Shown here piece after piece: positions 36,299-44,965 of a DNA stretch of 64,000 bases (position 1 is the stretch's first letter; every line of letters starts with the position of its first letter). The stretch spans positions 62,001 through 126,000 of the forward strand of contig CACWZP010000001.1 in the NCBI GenBank assembly GCA_902765395.1, in the 5' to 3' direction. A program made the position numbers and the translations under genes. The notes beneath the pieces were generated by a model. It was not told the DNA's origin, did not search any database, and was given only the letters and a program-made list of their open reading frames with translations. Source of the stretch: an uncultured Eubacteriales bacterium (GTDB lineage Bacteria > Bacillota > Clostridia > Christensenellales > Aristaeellaceae).

Positions 36299-36736
36299 GT
36301 GAAGCGCAAGAGCAGAGTGACCTTCGGCCCCGGCGCGGCCTCGCTGATCCTGATCGTGGTCATACTGAGCATGAGCGTGCTGGGCATGCTGGCGCTGATG
36401 AACGCCCGCAACGACAACAAGCTCTCCGACCGCAGCATCGCCGTGGTGGAGGCGGGCTATGCCCTGAACGACAAGGCCGAGCGCACGCTGGCCACGCTGG
36501 ACGGCGTGCTGTACGCCTGCACCGCCGTGGCCGATGACGACGAGGCCTATATGGCGGCCATCCGCGGGCTGCTGCCCGCGGGCATGCTGTTGGACGGGCG
36601 CACCATCAGCTGGTCGGAGACCGACGAGCTGCGTACGCTGAGCTGCGCGGTGGAGGTACTGCCCCTGGGCGGGGAAAAGCGGTTTGAATGGCGGGAGCAC
36701 CGCCTGACGGCTGTGACGGAGGAAATATGGAATTAA
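36299..36736 (+). CDS. Minor pilus-operon protein (PilX-like)
   Basis: 145 aa, single N-terminal membrane helix (AASLILIVVILSMSVLGMLA) followed by a helical MNARNDNKLSDRSIAVVEAG segment, the pattern of minor pilins such as PilX. GTG start with a weak upstream GGGGGTGG. The final 10 nt overlap the pilT start. Confidence 0.65.
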   Translation: MKRKSRVTFGPGAASLILIVVILSMSVLGMLALMNARNDNKLSDRSIAVVEAGYALNDKAERTLATLDGVLYACTAVADDDEAYMAAIRGLLPAGMLLDGRTISWSETDELRTLSCAVEVLPLGGEKRFEWREHRLTAVTEEIWN

Positions 36737-37779
36737 GTGAACTACTGAAAAAAGCCTACGACCTGGGCGGCTCGGATATATTTATCCTGCCGGGCGCCCC
36801 TGTGACCTGCAAGGTGAAGGGCGACATGGTGGCCCTTTCCGACGACATCGTGAAGCCCGACGGCTCCAAGCTGCTGGTGCAGCAGGCCTACGAGCTGGGC
36901 GGGCGCGACATGAACAAGCTGTATCAGGAGGGCGACGACGACTTCTCCTTCGCGCTGGCCGGCCTGAGCCGCTTCCGCTGCAACGCCTATATCCAGCGCG
37001 GTACCGTGGCGGCCACCTGCCGCATGGTGGCCTTCGGCCTGCCGGATCCCCGGGAGCTGGGCGTGCCGGACCTGGTGATGGAGCTGACCAAGAACCTGAA
37101 CGGCATGATCCTGGTCACCGGCCCCGCCGGTAGCGGCAAGAGCACCACGCTGGCCTGCATGATCGACCGCATCAACAGCGAACGCACGGGCCATATCGTC
37201 ACCATCGAGGACCCCATCGAGTACATCCACCGGCACAAAAAGTCGCTGGTCAGCCAGCGCGACGTGCCCAACGACGCGCCCACCTTCGCCCGGGCGCTGC
37301 GCGCGGCCCTGCGCGAGGCCCCGGACGTGATCCTGCTGGGCGAAATGCGCGACATCGAATCCATCAAGATCGCCATCACCGCGGCGGAGACCGGCCACCT
37401 GCTGATGTCCTCGCTGCACACCACCGGCGCGTCCAAGACGGTGGACCGCATCCTGGACACCTTCCCGGCCGAGCAGCAGGCCCAGGTGCGCATGCAGCTT
37501 TCCATGGTGCTGCGCGCCGTGGTCAGCCAGCGCCTGGTGCCCAAGATCGGCGGCGGCCAGGTGGCGGTGTTCGAGGTGATGACGGTGAACCCCGCCGTGC
37601 AGAACCTGATCCGCGACGGCCGCACCCACCAGATCGACAACGCCATCTTCGGCGGCGCCGGCCAGGGCATGATCTCCATGGACAACGAGCTGCAGCGGCT
37701 CTACCGGGCCGGGGTCATCTCCCGGGACGTGGCTATCACCTACGCCGTCAGCCCCGAGACGCTGTCCAAGCGGCTGTAA
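36727..37779 (+). CDS. pilT: Twitching motility retraction ATPase PilT
   Basis: Hexameric ATPase that disassembles pili. 350 aa. Walker A TGPAGSGKSTTLACMI, Asp box TIEDPIEYIH, Walker B DVILLGEMRD, His box GHLLMSSLHTTGA. The PilT-specific C-terminal AVQNLIRDGRTHQI is retained. An extension ATPase (PilB), pilin peptidase (PilD) and PilM/N/O are not in the window, so the machine is either split elsewhere in the genome or is a reduced, T2SS-like device. Confidence 0.92.
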   Translation: MELSELLKKAYDLGGSDIFILPGAPVTCKVKGDMVALSDDIVKPDGSKLLVQQAYELGGRDMNKLYQEGDDDFSFALAGLSRFRCNAYIQRGTVAATCRMVAFGLPDPRELGVPDLVMELTKNLNGMILVTGPAGSGKSTTLACMIDRINSERTGHIVTIEDPIEYIHRHKKSLVSQRDVPNDAPTFARALRAALREAPDVILLGEMRDIESIKIAITAAETGHLLMSSLHTTGASKTVDRILDTFPAEQQAQVRMQLSMVLRAVVSQRLVPKIGGGQVAVFEVMTVNPAVQNLIRDGRTHQIDNAIFGGAGQGMISMDNELQRLYRAGVISRDVAITYAVSPETLSKRL

Positions 37780-37782
37780 ATT

Positions 37783-38150
37783 CTTATGCGCGATGCTTGC
37801 CGCGGGCCGTTGTGCCCGCGGCAAACGGAGCCTGTATCCTCCGCGAAGATGTTGAGGCCGTGGGCTCACTTGTGCCGGAAATCCGCCGCAAAAAAGTCCG
37901 TTCCCCGGTTCCCTTTCCGAAACAGTTTCCGGAGGGGAACCGAGGAACGGTTCTTTTTTGGCGGCCTGCGCTCGCTGTTCAGTGAAGCTTCGCGTTCGGC
38001 ACCCTGCGCCGAGCCGCTCGCTTCAATTCACGACTCGGCAGGCCGCCGCTGTATGAGGGAGCAGCGAGGAATGGGGCAATCCGGCTTCCTGTGCATACCC
38101 TTGCAGGGGCGGCGTTGCGCCGCCCGCCCGTTTTTTCCATTCCGAAAAAT
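37783..38150. repeat. Intergenic repeat island D
   Basis: About 370 nt without a gene. A hairpin GGGGAACCGAGGAACGGTTC (about 37934) precedes an R1 element with arms at 37960-37969 and 38038-38047 and a 68-nt core. The core is the inverted form of the one in island E (44044-44131). It ends with the GGGGCGGCGTTGCGCCGCCC hairpin (38105-38124). The start (37866-37880) shares GGGCTCACTTGTGCCGG with 10024-10040. Confidence 0.8.
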
Positions 38151-38155
38151 AATGG

Positions 38156-38184
38156 TTGTGCAAAAGCCAGCGATGTGGTATTAT
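38156..38184 (+). promoter_or_regulatory. Promoter of the flavoprotein gene
   Basis: TTGTGC (38156-38161), 17-nt spacer, TATTAT (38179-38184). Confidence 0.65.
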
Positions 38185-38237
38185 TTAGATAAGCCAAACC
38201 CGGCTGGAACGGGTTGGACGAGAAGGAGGGAACCCCC

Positions 38238-40154
38238 ATGAAGAAGCGCGTTTTCGCACTTTGTCTCGCATTGGCCATGCTGCTGGCGATGGTCCCGGCG
38301 GCCCTGGCTGACACCGCCACCGGCACCGGCACCGCCCAGGGCTACGGCGGCGAGATCACCGTCACCGTCACGCTGGAGGACGGCGTGATCACCGCGGTTG
38401 AGGCCGTGGGCAACGACGAGACCGACGGCATCGGCAAGAACATCATCAACGAGTGGCCCCAGGCGTTTGTGGACGCCAACGGCATCGTGGACACCTACAC
38501 CGGCGCCACCTTCGCCGGCGTCACCCGCCCCGGCTTCATCGCGGCCACCCGTGCCGCTCTGGAGGACGCGGGCGTGAACCCCGACGACTACATGCGCGAG
38601 CTGGAGGTCGAACAGGCCGAGGACGAGCTGTACGAGGCCGACGTGGTCATCATCGGCGCGGGCGGCGCGGGCATGACCGCCGCCATCACCGCCGCGGACG
38701 CCGGCGCGAATGTCATCGTGCTGGAGAGCCAGCCCGCCGTGGGCGGCAACTCCGTGAAGTCCACCGGTGGCATGAACGCCGCCAAGACCGCCGACCAGGA
38801 CGAGAACGAGTTCGGCGAGGAGGCCGGCGTGGAGAAGACCCTGACTGCCGCCGCGGAGAACTGGGCCGACAACGAGGTCATCACCGCCCTGGCCGCCAAG
38901 GTGCAGGAGCAGTGGGACGCCTACAAGGCCGATCCCCAGGGTTACTTTGACTCCACCGAGCTGTTTGCCCTGGACACCCTCATCGGCGGCAAGGGCATCA
39001 ACGACCCCGAGCTGGTGAACACCCTGGTGAACAACTCCGCCGACGCCATCGAATGGCTGCGCACCCAGGGCATCGACCTGACCAATGTGGCCTCCTTCGG
39101 CGGTGCGTCCGTCAAGCGCATCCATCGTCCGGTGGACGAGGAGGGCAAGGTGGTCTCCGTGGGCGCCTACACCGTGCCGCGGCTGGAGCAGGCCTGCGAA
39201 GAGCGGGACAACCTGCTGCTGCTCACCGACACCACCGCCACCAAGATCCTCACCGACGACGAGGGCAATGCTGCGGGCGTCGAGGCCGAGGGCAAGGCCG
39301 GCAACAAGGTGGTTGTGTCCTGCGGCGCGGTCATCCTGGCCACCGGCGGCTTCGGCGCGAACCTGGACATGGTCGTCCAGTACAAGCCCGAGCTGGCGGG
39401 CTTCATGACCACCAACGCCGCCGGCATCCAGGGCCAGGGCATCGCCATGGCCGAGGAGCTGGGCGCGGCCACCGTGGACATGGAGCAGATCCAGATCCAT
39501 CCCACCGTGCAGTTTGACACCGCTTCCCTGATCACCGAGGGCCTGCGCGGCGACGGCGCCATCCTGGTGAACGCCAACGGCGAGCGCTTCATCGACGAGG
39601 TGGGCACCCGCGACGTGGTCTCCGCCGCCGAGATCGCCCAGCCCGATTCCTACAGCTGGCTGGTGGTGGACCAGAAGATGGTGGACGCCTCCTCCGTCAT
39701 CCAGGGCTACATCAAGAAGGGCTTCATGCTCTCCGGCGACACCTACGAGGCCCTGGCCGACGAGCTGGGCATCCCCGCAGACGCCTTCGCCGCCACCATG
39801 GAGACCTGGAACGGCTATGTGGCCGACAAGAACGACCCCGACTTCGGCCGCACCTCCTTTGCCGCGCCGCTGGACACCGCGCCCTTCTACGCGGTGAAGG
39901 TGACCGCCGGCATCCATCACACCATGGGCGGCCTGAAGATCGACACCGAGACCCACGTGTTGAACGCTGACGGCGAGATCATCCCCGGCCTGTTCGCGGC
40001 GGGCGAGGTCACCGGCGGTGTGCACGGCGCGAACCGCCTGGGCGGCAACGCCGTGGCGGACTTCGTGGTGTTCGGCCGCATCGCTGGCGAGCAGGCCGCG
40101 GCCTTCGCGGCCCAGCTGGCCGCCGACCGCGCCGAGGTGGAGCCCGCGGCGTAA
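38238..40154 (+). CDS. Exported FMN-binding / FAD-dependent reductase (fumarate-reductase type)
   Basis: Likely terminal reductase of extracellular electron transfer. 638 aa. Sec-type signal peptide (1-25, ending ALAD). FMN-binding domain about 30-115, with the flavin attachment motif DTYTGATFAG (Thr in TGAT). FAD domain from 133: VVIIGAGGAGMTAAITAA. Active-site landmarks of the fumarate/urocanate reductase family are in QIHPTVQFD, RGDGAILVNANGERFIDEVG, AGIHHTMGG and GVHGANRLGGNA. Covalent FMN needs an ApbE transferase, which is not in the window. No lipobox or membrane anchor is seen. The acceptor (fumarate, urocanate, acrylate and so on) is unknown. Confidence 0.9.
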   Translation: MKKRVFALCLALAMLLAMVPAALADTATGTGTAQGYGGEITVTVTLEDGVITAVEAVGNDETDGIGKNIINEWPQAFVDANGIVDTYTGATFAGVTRPGFIAATRAALEDAGVNPDDYMRELEVEQAEDELYEADVVIIGAGGAGMTAAITAADAGANVIVLESQPAVGGNSVKSTGGMNAAKTADQDENEFGEEAGVEKTLTAAAENWADNEVITALAAKVQEQWDAYKADPQGYFDSTELFALDTLIGGKGINDPELVNTLVNNSADAIEWLRTQGIDLTNVASFGGASVKRIHRPVDEEGKVVSVGAYTVPRLEQACEERDNLLLLTDTTATKILTDDEGNAAGVEAEGKAGNKVVVSCGAVILATGGFGANLDMVVQYKPELAGFMTTNAAGIQGQGIAMAEELGAATVDMEQIQIHPTVQFDTASLITEGLRGDGAILVNANGERFIDEVGTRDVVSAAEIAQPDSYSWLVVDQKMVDASSVIQGYIKKGFMLSGDTYEALADELGIPADAFAATMETWNGYVADKNDPDFGRTSFAAPLDTAPFYAVKVTAGIHHTMGGLKIDTETHVLNADGEIIPGLFAAGEVTGGVHGANRLGGNAVADFVVFGRIAGEQAAAFAAQLAADRAEVEPAA

Positions 40155-40338
40155 TACTCCTCTCAGCTTAATCCAGCCATTCAGCAGGCGCCTTTTCCGC
40201 CCTGGCGGTGTTGAACCCTTTTGACTTGCTGATAGTAAGCCTGCAAGGGCTTGCCTTGCCAGGACGGAAAATGCACTCTGCTGCTCTTGCTGTTTTAAAC
40301 TGAGAGTAGTATCAATTCCTCAAATATTATTCCCGGAC

Positions 40339-40366
40339 GGGGCGGTTTTTCGAAACCGCCCTGTTT
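40339..40366 (+). terminator. Terminator after the flavoprotein gene
   Basis: Stem GGGCGGTTT/AAACCGCCC with TTCG loop, followed by TGTTTTA. The 184 nt between the stop and this hairpin hold no recognisable feature. Confidence 0.85.
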
Positions 40367-40411
40367 TACGCGTTTTTTGCTTCTTAATCCTTGCGGTTAC
40401 ACGGTTACATA

Positions 40412-40441
40412 TTGACAATGAGCCATGAAATGCGATATAAT
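40412..40441 (+). promoter_or_regulatory. Promoter of the REC-EAL gene
   Basis: TTGACA (40412-40417), 18-nt spacer, TATAAT (40436-40441). Confidence 0.85.
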
Positions 40442-40525
40442 TAAACTTGTAGATTTATACTTGGCGGTTCATGCGAAAAGCCCTATTTTGGAGGCAAAGA
40501 TGACTGTGCAAGGAGTAGGAACGCG

Positions 40526-42217
40526 ATGAATACCGACGCTTTGATCCGCAGCTCCCGCCGCACCGTGCTGGTCGTGGAGGACGAGGCCACCAATCGAGAG
40601 CTGCTGGGCTATATCCTGGGGGAGAGCTATGACGTGCTCACCGCCGTGGACGGCGTGGAGGCGCTGGAGGTGCTCGCGGGTCATCCCGGCCAGATCGCCA
40701 TGATCCTGCTGGACATCCTCATGCCCCGCATGGACGGCATCGAATTCCTCAAGCGCCGCCAGCAGGACGAGGTCCTCAGCCGCATCCCGGTGATCGTGCT
40801 GACCAGCGACAAGGACGCGGAGCTGGAGACGCTGAAGCTGGGCGCGCTGGACTTCATTACCAAGCCCTACGACATGCCCGAGATCATACTGGCCCGGGTG
40901 CGCCGCATCATCGAATTCGTGGAGGATCGCCAGATCATCCAGGACGTGGAGCGCGACGAGCTGACCGGCCTGTACACCCGCGGCTTCTTCTTTGAATACT
41001 GCCGCCGCCTGCCTGCGCCGCCCAGGGGCGAGCGCCGGGACGTGATCGCGGTGGACGTGGACCACTTCCGCCTGTTGAACGAGGTGTACGGCAAGGGCTT
41101 CGGCGACCAGCTGCTCTGCGCCGTGGCCGACGGCATCCACGATGTCGTTCACGCAGGCTTCGGCATCGGCTGCCGGGGCGACGTGGACCTGTTCTATGTG
41201 CTGCTGAACCAGCGCAGGGACTACGAAGCCGTGTACGACGCGCTGATGCGCAAGGTGCACCAACTGGGCCAGTCCAACGTGCGCCTGCGCATGGGCGTTT
41301 ACCAGGGCGTGGAGAATACCCGGCCCCTGGAGTGGTACTGCGTGGCCGCCAAGGCCGCCTGCGACACCATCCGCGCCAATTACACCCGCGGCGTGGTGCT
41401 CTATGACGACAAGCTGCACGAGCGGGAGCTGTACAACGAGCGGCTGATCGCAGACATGGAGAGCGCCATCGCCCAGAGGCAGTTCACGGTGTACTACCAG
41501 CCCAAGTACGACATCCGCGGCGAGGCGCCGAAGCTCTATGCCGCCGAGACGCTGGTGCGCTGGATCCACCCGGAACTGGGCTTCATCAGCCCCGGCGCGT
41601 TCATCCCGCTGTTCGAGGAAAACGGCCTGATCGCCAAGCTGGACGATTACGTCTGGCGCCAGGCCGCCAGCCAGATCCGCGACTGGCGCGAGAGGCTGGG
41701 CGTCACGGTGCCCGTGTCGGTGAACCTCTCCCGCATGGATTTCTACGACCCCCGCCTCAAGGAACGGCTGCTGGACATCGTGCAGGAGAACGGCATCCCC
41801 ATCGAGAGCTTCGTGCTGGAGGTGACGGAGTCGGCCTACTCCCAGAACATGGACCAGATGCTCAAGACCGTGGGCGAGCTGCGCCAGGCGGGCTTCAGCA
41901 TCGAGATGGACGACTTCGGCAGCGGCTATTCCTCGCTGAACATGCTGTGCCTGATGCCCATCGACGCGCTGAAGATCGACATGAAGTTCGTGCGCAACGT
42001 GGCCAGCTCCGGCACCGGCTACCGCATGGTGGAGCTGGTGATCGAAATGGCCCGGGTGCTGGGCGTGCCCGCCATCGTGGAGGGCGTGGAGGACGAGGCG
42101 CAGTATCGCCTGATGAAGCAGGTGGGCTGCGACATCATCCAGGGCTACTACTTCTCGCGGCCCGTGGATGCCGCGAGCTTTGAGCCGCTGATCACGCTCA
42201 AGGCAGCCGATGAATAA
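40526..42217 (+). CDS. Response regulator with degenerate GGDEF and EAL domains
   Basis: Likely c-di-GMP phosphodiesterase under phosphorelay control. 563 aa. REC domain (12-125): VLVVEDEATNRE, phospho-Asp in ILLDILMPRMDG, KPYDMPEII. GGDEF-like domain (about 145-290) keeps DELTGLYTRGFFFEYCRRL, but the active site is CRGDVDLFYVL in place of GGDEF, so cyclase activity is lost. EAL domain (about 310-555): ETLVRW for EALxRW, VNLSRMDF, EVTESAY, DDFGSGYSSLNML, KIDMKF and GYYFSRP. All catalytic acid residues appear kept, so hydrolysis is expected. Followed by an HPt gene that may feed its REC domain. Confidence 0.9.
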   Translation: MNTDALIRSSRRTVLVVEDEATNRELLGYILGESYDVLTAVDGVEALEVLAGHPGQIAMILLDILMPRMDGIEFLKRRQQDEVLSRIPVIVLTSDKDAELETLKLGALDFITKPYDMPEIILARVRRIIEFVEDRQIIQDVERDELTGLYTRGFFFEYCRRLPAPPRGERRDVIAVDVDHFRLLNEVYGKGFGDQLLCAVADGIHDVVHAGFGIGCRGDVDLFYVLLNQRRDYEAVYDALMRKVHQLGQSNVRLRMGVYQGVENTRPLEWYCVAAKAACDTIRANYTRGVVLYDDKLHERELYNERLIADMESAIAQRQFTVYYQPKYDIRGEAPKLYAAETLVRWIHPELGFISPGAFIPLFEENGLIAKLDDYVWRQAASQIRDWRERLGVTVPVSVNLSRMDFYDPRLKERLLDIVQENGIPIESFVLEVTESAYSQNMDQMLKTVGELRQAGFSIEMDDFGSGYSSLNMLCLMPIDALKIDMKFVRNVASSGTGYRMVELVIEMARVLGVPAIVEGVEDEAQYRLMKQVGCDIIQGYYFSRPVDAASFEPLITLKAADE

Positions 42218-42256
42218 ACCATCGCCTACTAAATAATCCCGCAGGAGGGAACAATC

Positions 42257-42607
42257 ATGATTACAATCGAAAGCCTTCGCGCCTTTGGCGCCGATGTGGA
42301 CGACGGCCTGGCCCGCGTCATGAACAACGAGAGCTTCTATCTCCGCATGGTGAACATGGCCCTGGCCGACGCCTCGAATTTTGAAAAGCTGAAGGCCGCC
42401 GCCCAGACTGGGGATACCAAGGCCGCCTTTGAGGCCGCCCACGCGCTGAAGGGCATGCTGAGCAATGTCTCGCTGACGCCCATCTACAGGCCGATCTGCG
42501 AATTCAGCGATACCCTGAAGGGCCATATCGACCAGCCCATCCCGCCGCAGTGCCTGCCGCTGGTGGACGAGGCCATTAAGCAGTTCGAGGCGGCGCGCAG
42601 CCTGTAA
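42257..42607 (+). CDS. Histidine phosphotransfer (HPt) domain protein
   Basis: 116 aa, a single HPt four-helix domain. The phospho-His is in EAAHALKGMLSNVSLTPI, followed by a helical tail. HPt proteins shuttle phosphate between a sensor kinase and a receiver. The adjacent REC-EAL protein is the obvious partner; no histidine kinase is encoded nearby. GCAGGAGGG precedes the ATG. Confidence 0.85.
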   Translation: MITIESLRAFGADVDDGLARVMNNESFYLRMVNMALADASNFEKLKAAAQTGDTKAAFEAAHALKGMLSNVSLTPIYRPICEFSDTLKGHIDQPIPPQCLPLVDEAIKQFEAARSL

Positions 42608-42647
42608 GCGCGGAAACTGACCGAATATAACCGTTGGGAGGATAACC

Positions 42648-43868
42648 ATGGGCGATATCGTTCGCATCCAGATGATGGGGAGCTTCCTCATCTTTATCAA
42701 CGAGCAGCGGGTGGAAAACCCCGTCAGCAAATCCCGCAAGGGCACCGCGCTGGTGGAATACCTGGTGCTGCACAGAGGTCGGCCCGTGCCGAACCAGATG
42801 CTGCTGTCGGCCCTGTGGCCGGAGCACAGCGTCACCAACCCCGAAAACGCGCTGAAGACCCTGGTCAGCCGCATGCGCACGCTGCTGAACCAGATGGTGC
42901 CCGGGCTGGGGGCCTGCATCGTGTCCGACCGCGGCGCCTATCACTGGGAGTGCATGCCCGACATGCACATCGACGCGCTGGAGCTGATGGACATCTTCGA
43001 TGCCCTGGGCACCGAGCGCGACCCGGACAAGCTGCGCGTGATGTATGAAAAGGTGCTGGAGCTGTACGAGGGCGACCTCTTCCAGACCGGCGACCTGGAT
43101 GGCGACAGCGGCTTCGCCCAGAACCTGCACGCCCAGTACCTGGGCGCGGTGTACGGCTTCATCGAGCTGCTGCGCAAGGCGGAGGATTACAACGATGTGA
43201 TCTCCGTGTGCCGCACCGCCCTGGAGGTGGACAGCTTCGACGACCGGCTGCACATCGAGCTGATGAAGGCCATGGTGAACCTGAACCGCACCAGCGACGC
43301 GCTGGTGGAGTACAAGCACGCCACGAACCTGACCTATCGCTATCTGGGCGCGCCGCCCAGCCCCGAGATGATGGCCTTCTATCAGGAGATGAACAAGGCC
43401 CGCAACTCGCTGAAGTACAACCTGGACGCCATCCGGCGCGAGCTGCACAACTCCAGCCTGGAGCGCGGCGCGTTCGTGTGCGACTATGAGATGTTCAAGG
43501 CCATCTACAACCTGGAGATGCGCAACCTGGAGCGGCTGGGCACCACCATGTTCCTGGGTATCATCATGATCGGCGACGACGAGGACGGCGCGGACAGCAT
43601 CCGCCAGGACAACATCATGAACGGCCTGATCGAGATCCTGCGCGACAACCTGCGCAAGGGCGATATCATCACCCATTTCAGCCCCAGCGTGATCGCGCTG
43701 CTGCTGCCCACGGTGAACTACAAGACCGGCACCATGGTGATGGAGCGCATCCGCTCGCTGTTCTACCAGCGCTATCCCAATTCCGATATCCCGTTCCATT
43801 CCCGCCTGGGCATGCTGGGCAAGGACGCCTTCAAGGTGGAGCCCGAGGAGGGCAAGCAGGCGGAATAG
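42648..43868 (+). CDS. BTAD/winged-helix regulator with C-terminal GGDEF-like segment
   Basis: 406 aa. Residues 1-100 are an OmpR/SARP-like winged helix (VSKSRKGTALVEYLVLHRGR and ALWPEHSVTNPENALKTLVS). Residues 105-245 are a bacterial transcriptional activation (BTAD) TPR-like domain. The C-terminal 150 residues look like a degenerate nucleotide cyclase fold (DNLRKGDIITHFSPSVIALLLP), without a GGDEF motif, perhaps a c-di-GMP-binding or dimerisation part. It follows the REC-EAL and HPt genes within 40 nt, suggesting one signalling cassette. Confidence 0.83.
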   Translation: MGDIVRIQMMGSFLIFINEQRVENPVSKSRKGTALVEYLVLHRGRPVPNQMLLSALWPEHSVTNPENALKTLVSRMRTLLNQMVPGLGACIVSDRGAYHWECMPDMHIDALELMDIFDALGTERDPDKLRVMYEKVLELYEGDLFQTGDLDGDSGFAQNLHAQYLGAVYGFIELLRKAEDYNDVISVCRTALEVDSFDDRLHIELMKAMVNLNRTSDALVEYKHATNLTYRYLGAPPSPEMMAFYQEMNKARNSLKYNLDAIRRELHNSSLERGAFVCDYEMFKAIYNLEMRNLERLGTTMFLGIIMIGDDEDGADSIRQDNIMNGLIEILRDNLRKGDIITHFSPSVIALLLPTVNYKTGTMVMERIRSLFYQRYPNSDIPFHSRLGMLGKDAFKVEPEEGKQAE

Positions 43869-43889
43869 GGAAGGGCCTGTCAATGACGC

Positions 43890-44225
43890 GGGGACGCCGA
43901 AAGGCGTCCCCGCGTCTTGCGCTTTCAGGGGCGGTGTTGCGCTGCTCATCTTGCCTCCCCACCGCAGTGGGGAGGTGGCGCGAAGCGCCAGTGGGGCACC
44001 CCTTTACAGGACTGCTTCGTTCCTCGCTGCTCCCCGATGCAGCGGCGGCCTGCCGAGTCGTGAATTGAAGCGAGCGGCTCGGCGCAGGGTGCCGAACGCG
44101 AAGCTTCACTGAACAGCGAGCGCAGGCCGCCAAAAAGCCGTCCTTTGCTCCCCTCTCGGAAACCATCTCCAAAAGCAACCCGGAGAACGGATTTGCGCGA
44201 CCCGCGCAAACCCCGTTCCCCGGTT
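43890..44225. repeat. Intergenic repeat island E
   Basis: About 340 nt without a gene. GGGGACGCC...GGCGTCCCC (43889-43912) is a hairpin that can end the upstream gene. Next come TGCCTCCCCACCGCAGTGGGG modules and an R1 element (44044-44053 and 44122-44131), whose core is the inverse of island D. The flank CCAAAAAGCCGTCC follows the right arm as in the other islands. Confidence 0.78.
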
Positions 44226-44235
44226 CTCCTGAAAT

Positions 44236-44859
44236 CTATTCCTTTTCTTCCCGCAGCGCGGCGATCTCCCTCTCCATGGCCTCCAGCCGCTCGTACACCA
44301 CATCGGGGATGTCTCGCTGGTTCAGATCGTCGCTGGGCACCACGCGCTCGCCGTTCTCCCGCACGATGATGGCGGGCACGCCGGCGGCGGTGACGTTGGC
44401 GGGCAGGTTTTTCAGCACCACGCTGCCGGCGGCCACCCGCGTGTTGTGGCCGATGGTGACGGGGCCGAGTATGGTGGCTCCCGCGCCGATCAGCACGTTG
44501 TCACCGATGGTGGGGTGGCGCTTGCCCACGTCCTTGCCGGTGCCGCCCAGGGTCACCTGGTGATAGATGGTGCAGTTCGCGCCGATCACGCTGGTCTCGC
44601 CGATGACGATGCCCATGCCGTGGTCGATGAACAGGCCCGGGCCGATCTGGGCGCCGGGGTGGATCTCGATGCCCGTGGCGCGGCGTCCCCACTGGCTCAC
44701 CATCCGCGCCAGGAAGAACCGCCCGCGGCGATACAGCCAATGGGCCGCGCGGTGGTACACCAGCACGTGGAAGCCGGGATACAGCAGCATCACCTCGACG
44801 AGATTCCTCGCCGCCGGATCCTTGTCCCGTATGTTCCTCGCGTCCGCGATCAGGCCCAT
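44236..44859 (-). CDS. cysE: Serine O-acetyltransferase
   Basis: Makes O-acetylserine from serine and acetyl-CoA, the first step to cysteine. 207 aa, the short form. Left-handed beta-helix hexapeptide repeats carry the catalytic and binding residues: IEIHPGAQIGPGLFIDHGMG (His), NCTIYHQVTLGGTGKD, KRHPTIGDNVLIGAGATILG. The C-terminal tail ends in a charged helix rather than the Ile that binds CysK in many species. Directly downstream of cysK on the same strand. GGAGG precedes the ATG at 44859; a longer frame extends into cysK and is rejected. Confidence 0.94.
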   Translation of the reverse strand: MGLIADARNIRDKDPAARNLVEVMLLYPGFHVLVYHRAAHWLYRRGRFFLARMVSQWGRRATGIEIHPGAQIGPGLFIDHGMGIVIGETSVIGANCTIYHQVTLGGTGKDVGKRHPTIGDNVLIGAGATILGPVTIGHNTRVAAGSVVLKNLPANVTAAGVPAIIVRENGERVVPSDDLNQRDIPDVVYERLEAMEREIAALREEKE

Positions 44860-44892
44860 GGTGATAACCTCCCCCCTCCCTCCATTATACAA

Positions 44893-44942
44893 CGAAAACA
44901 GCCCCTTCGCATCCATACAATGGCGCGAAAAGGCTGTTTTTC
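44893..44942 (-). terminator. Hairpin between cysK and cysE
   Basis: Minus strand: AAAAACAGCC...GGCTGTTTT stem with long loop, 24 nt beyond the cysK stop. Because cysE follows without an obvious promoter, it may be a partial terminator or attenuator. Confidence 0.6.
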
Positions 44943-44965
44943 TGTAAAATCCCGGGGGAGTTCGA

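Noticed and set aside
38181..42919. Long minus-strand open frames opposite the flavoprotein and REC-EAL genes
   Set aside because: Both are shadows; their translations lack any domain, while the plus-strand proteins are complete and have promoters and ribosome binding sites.
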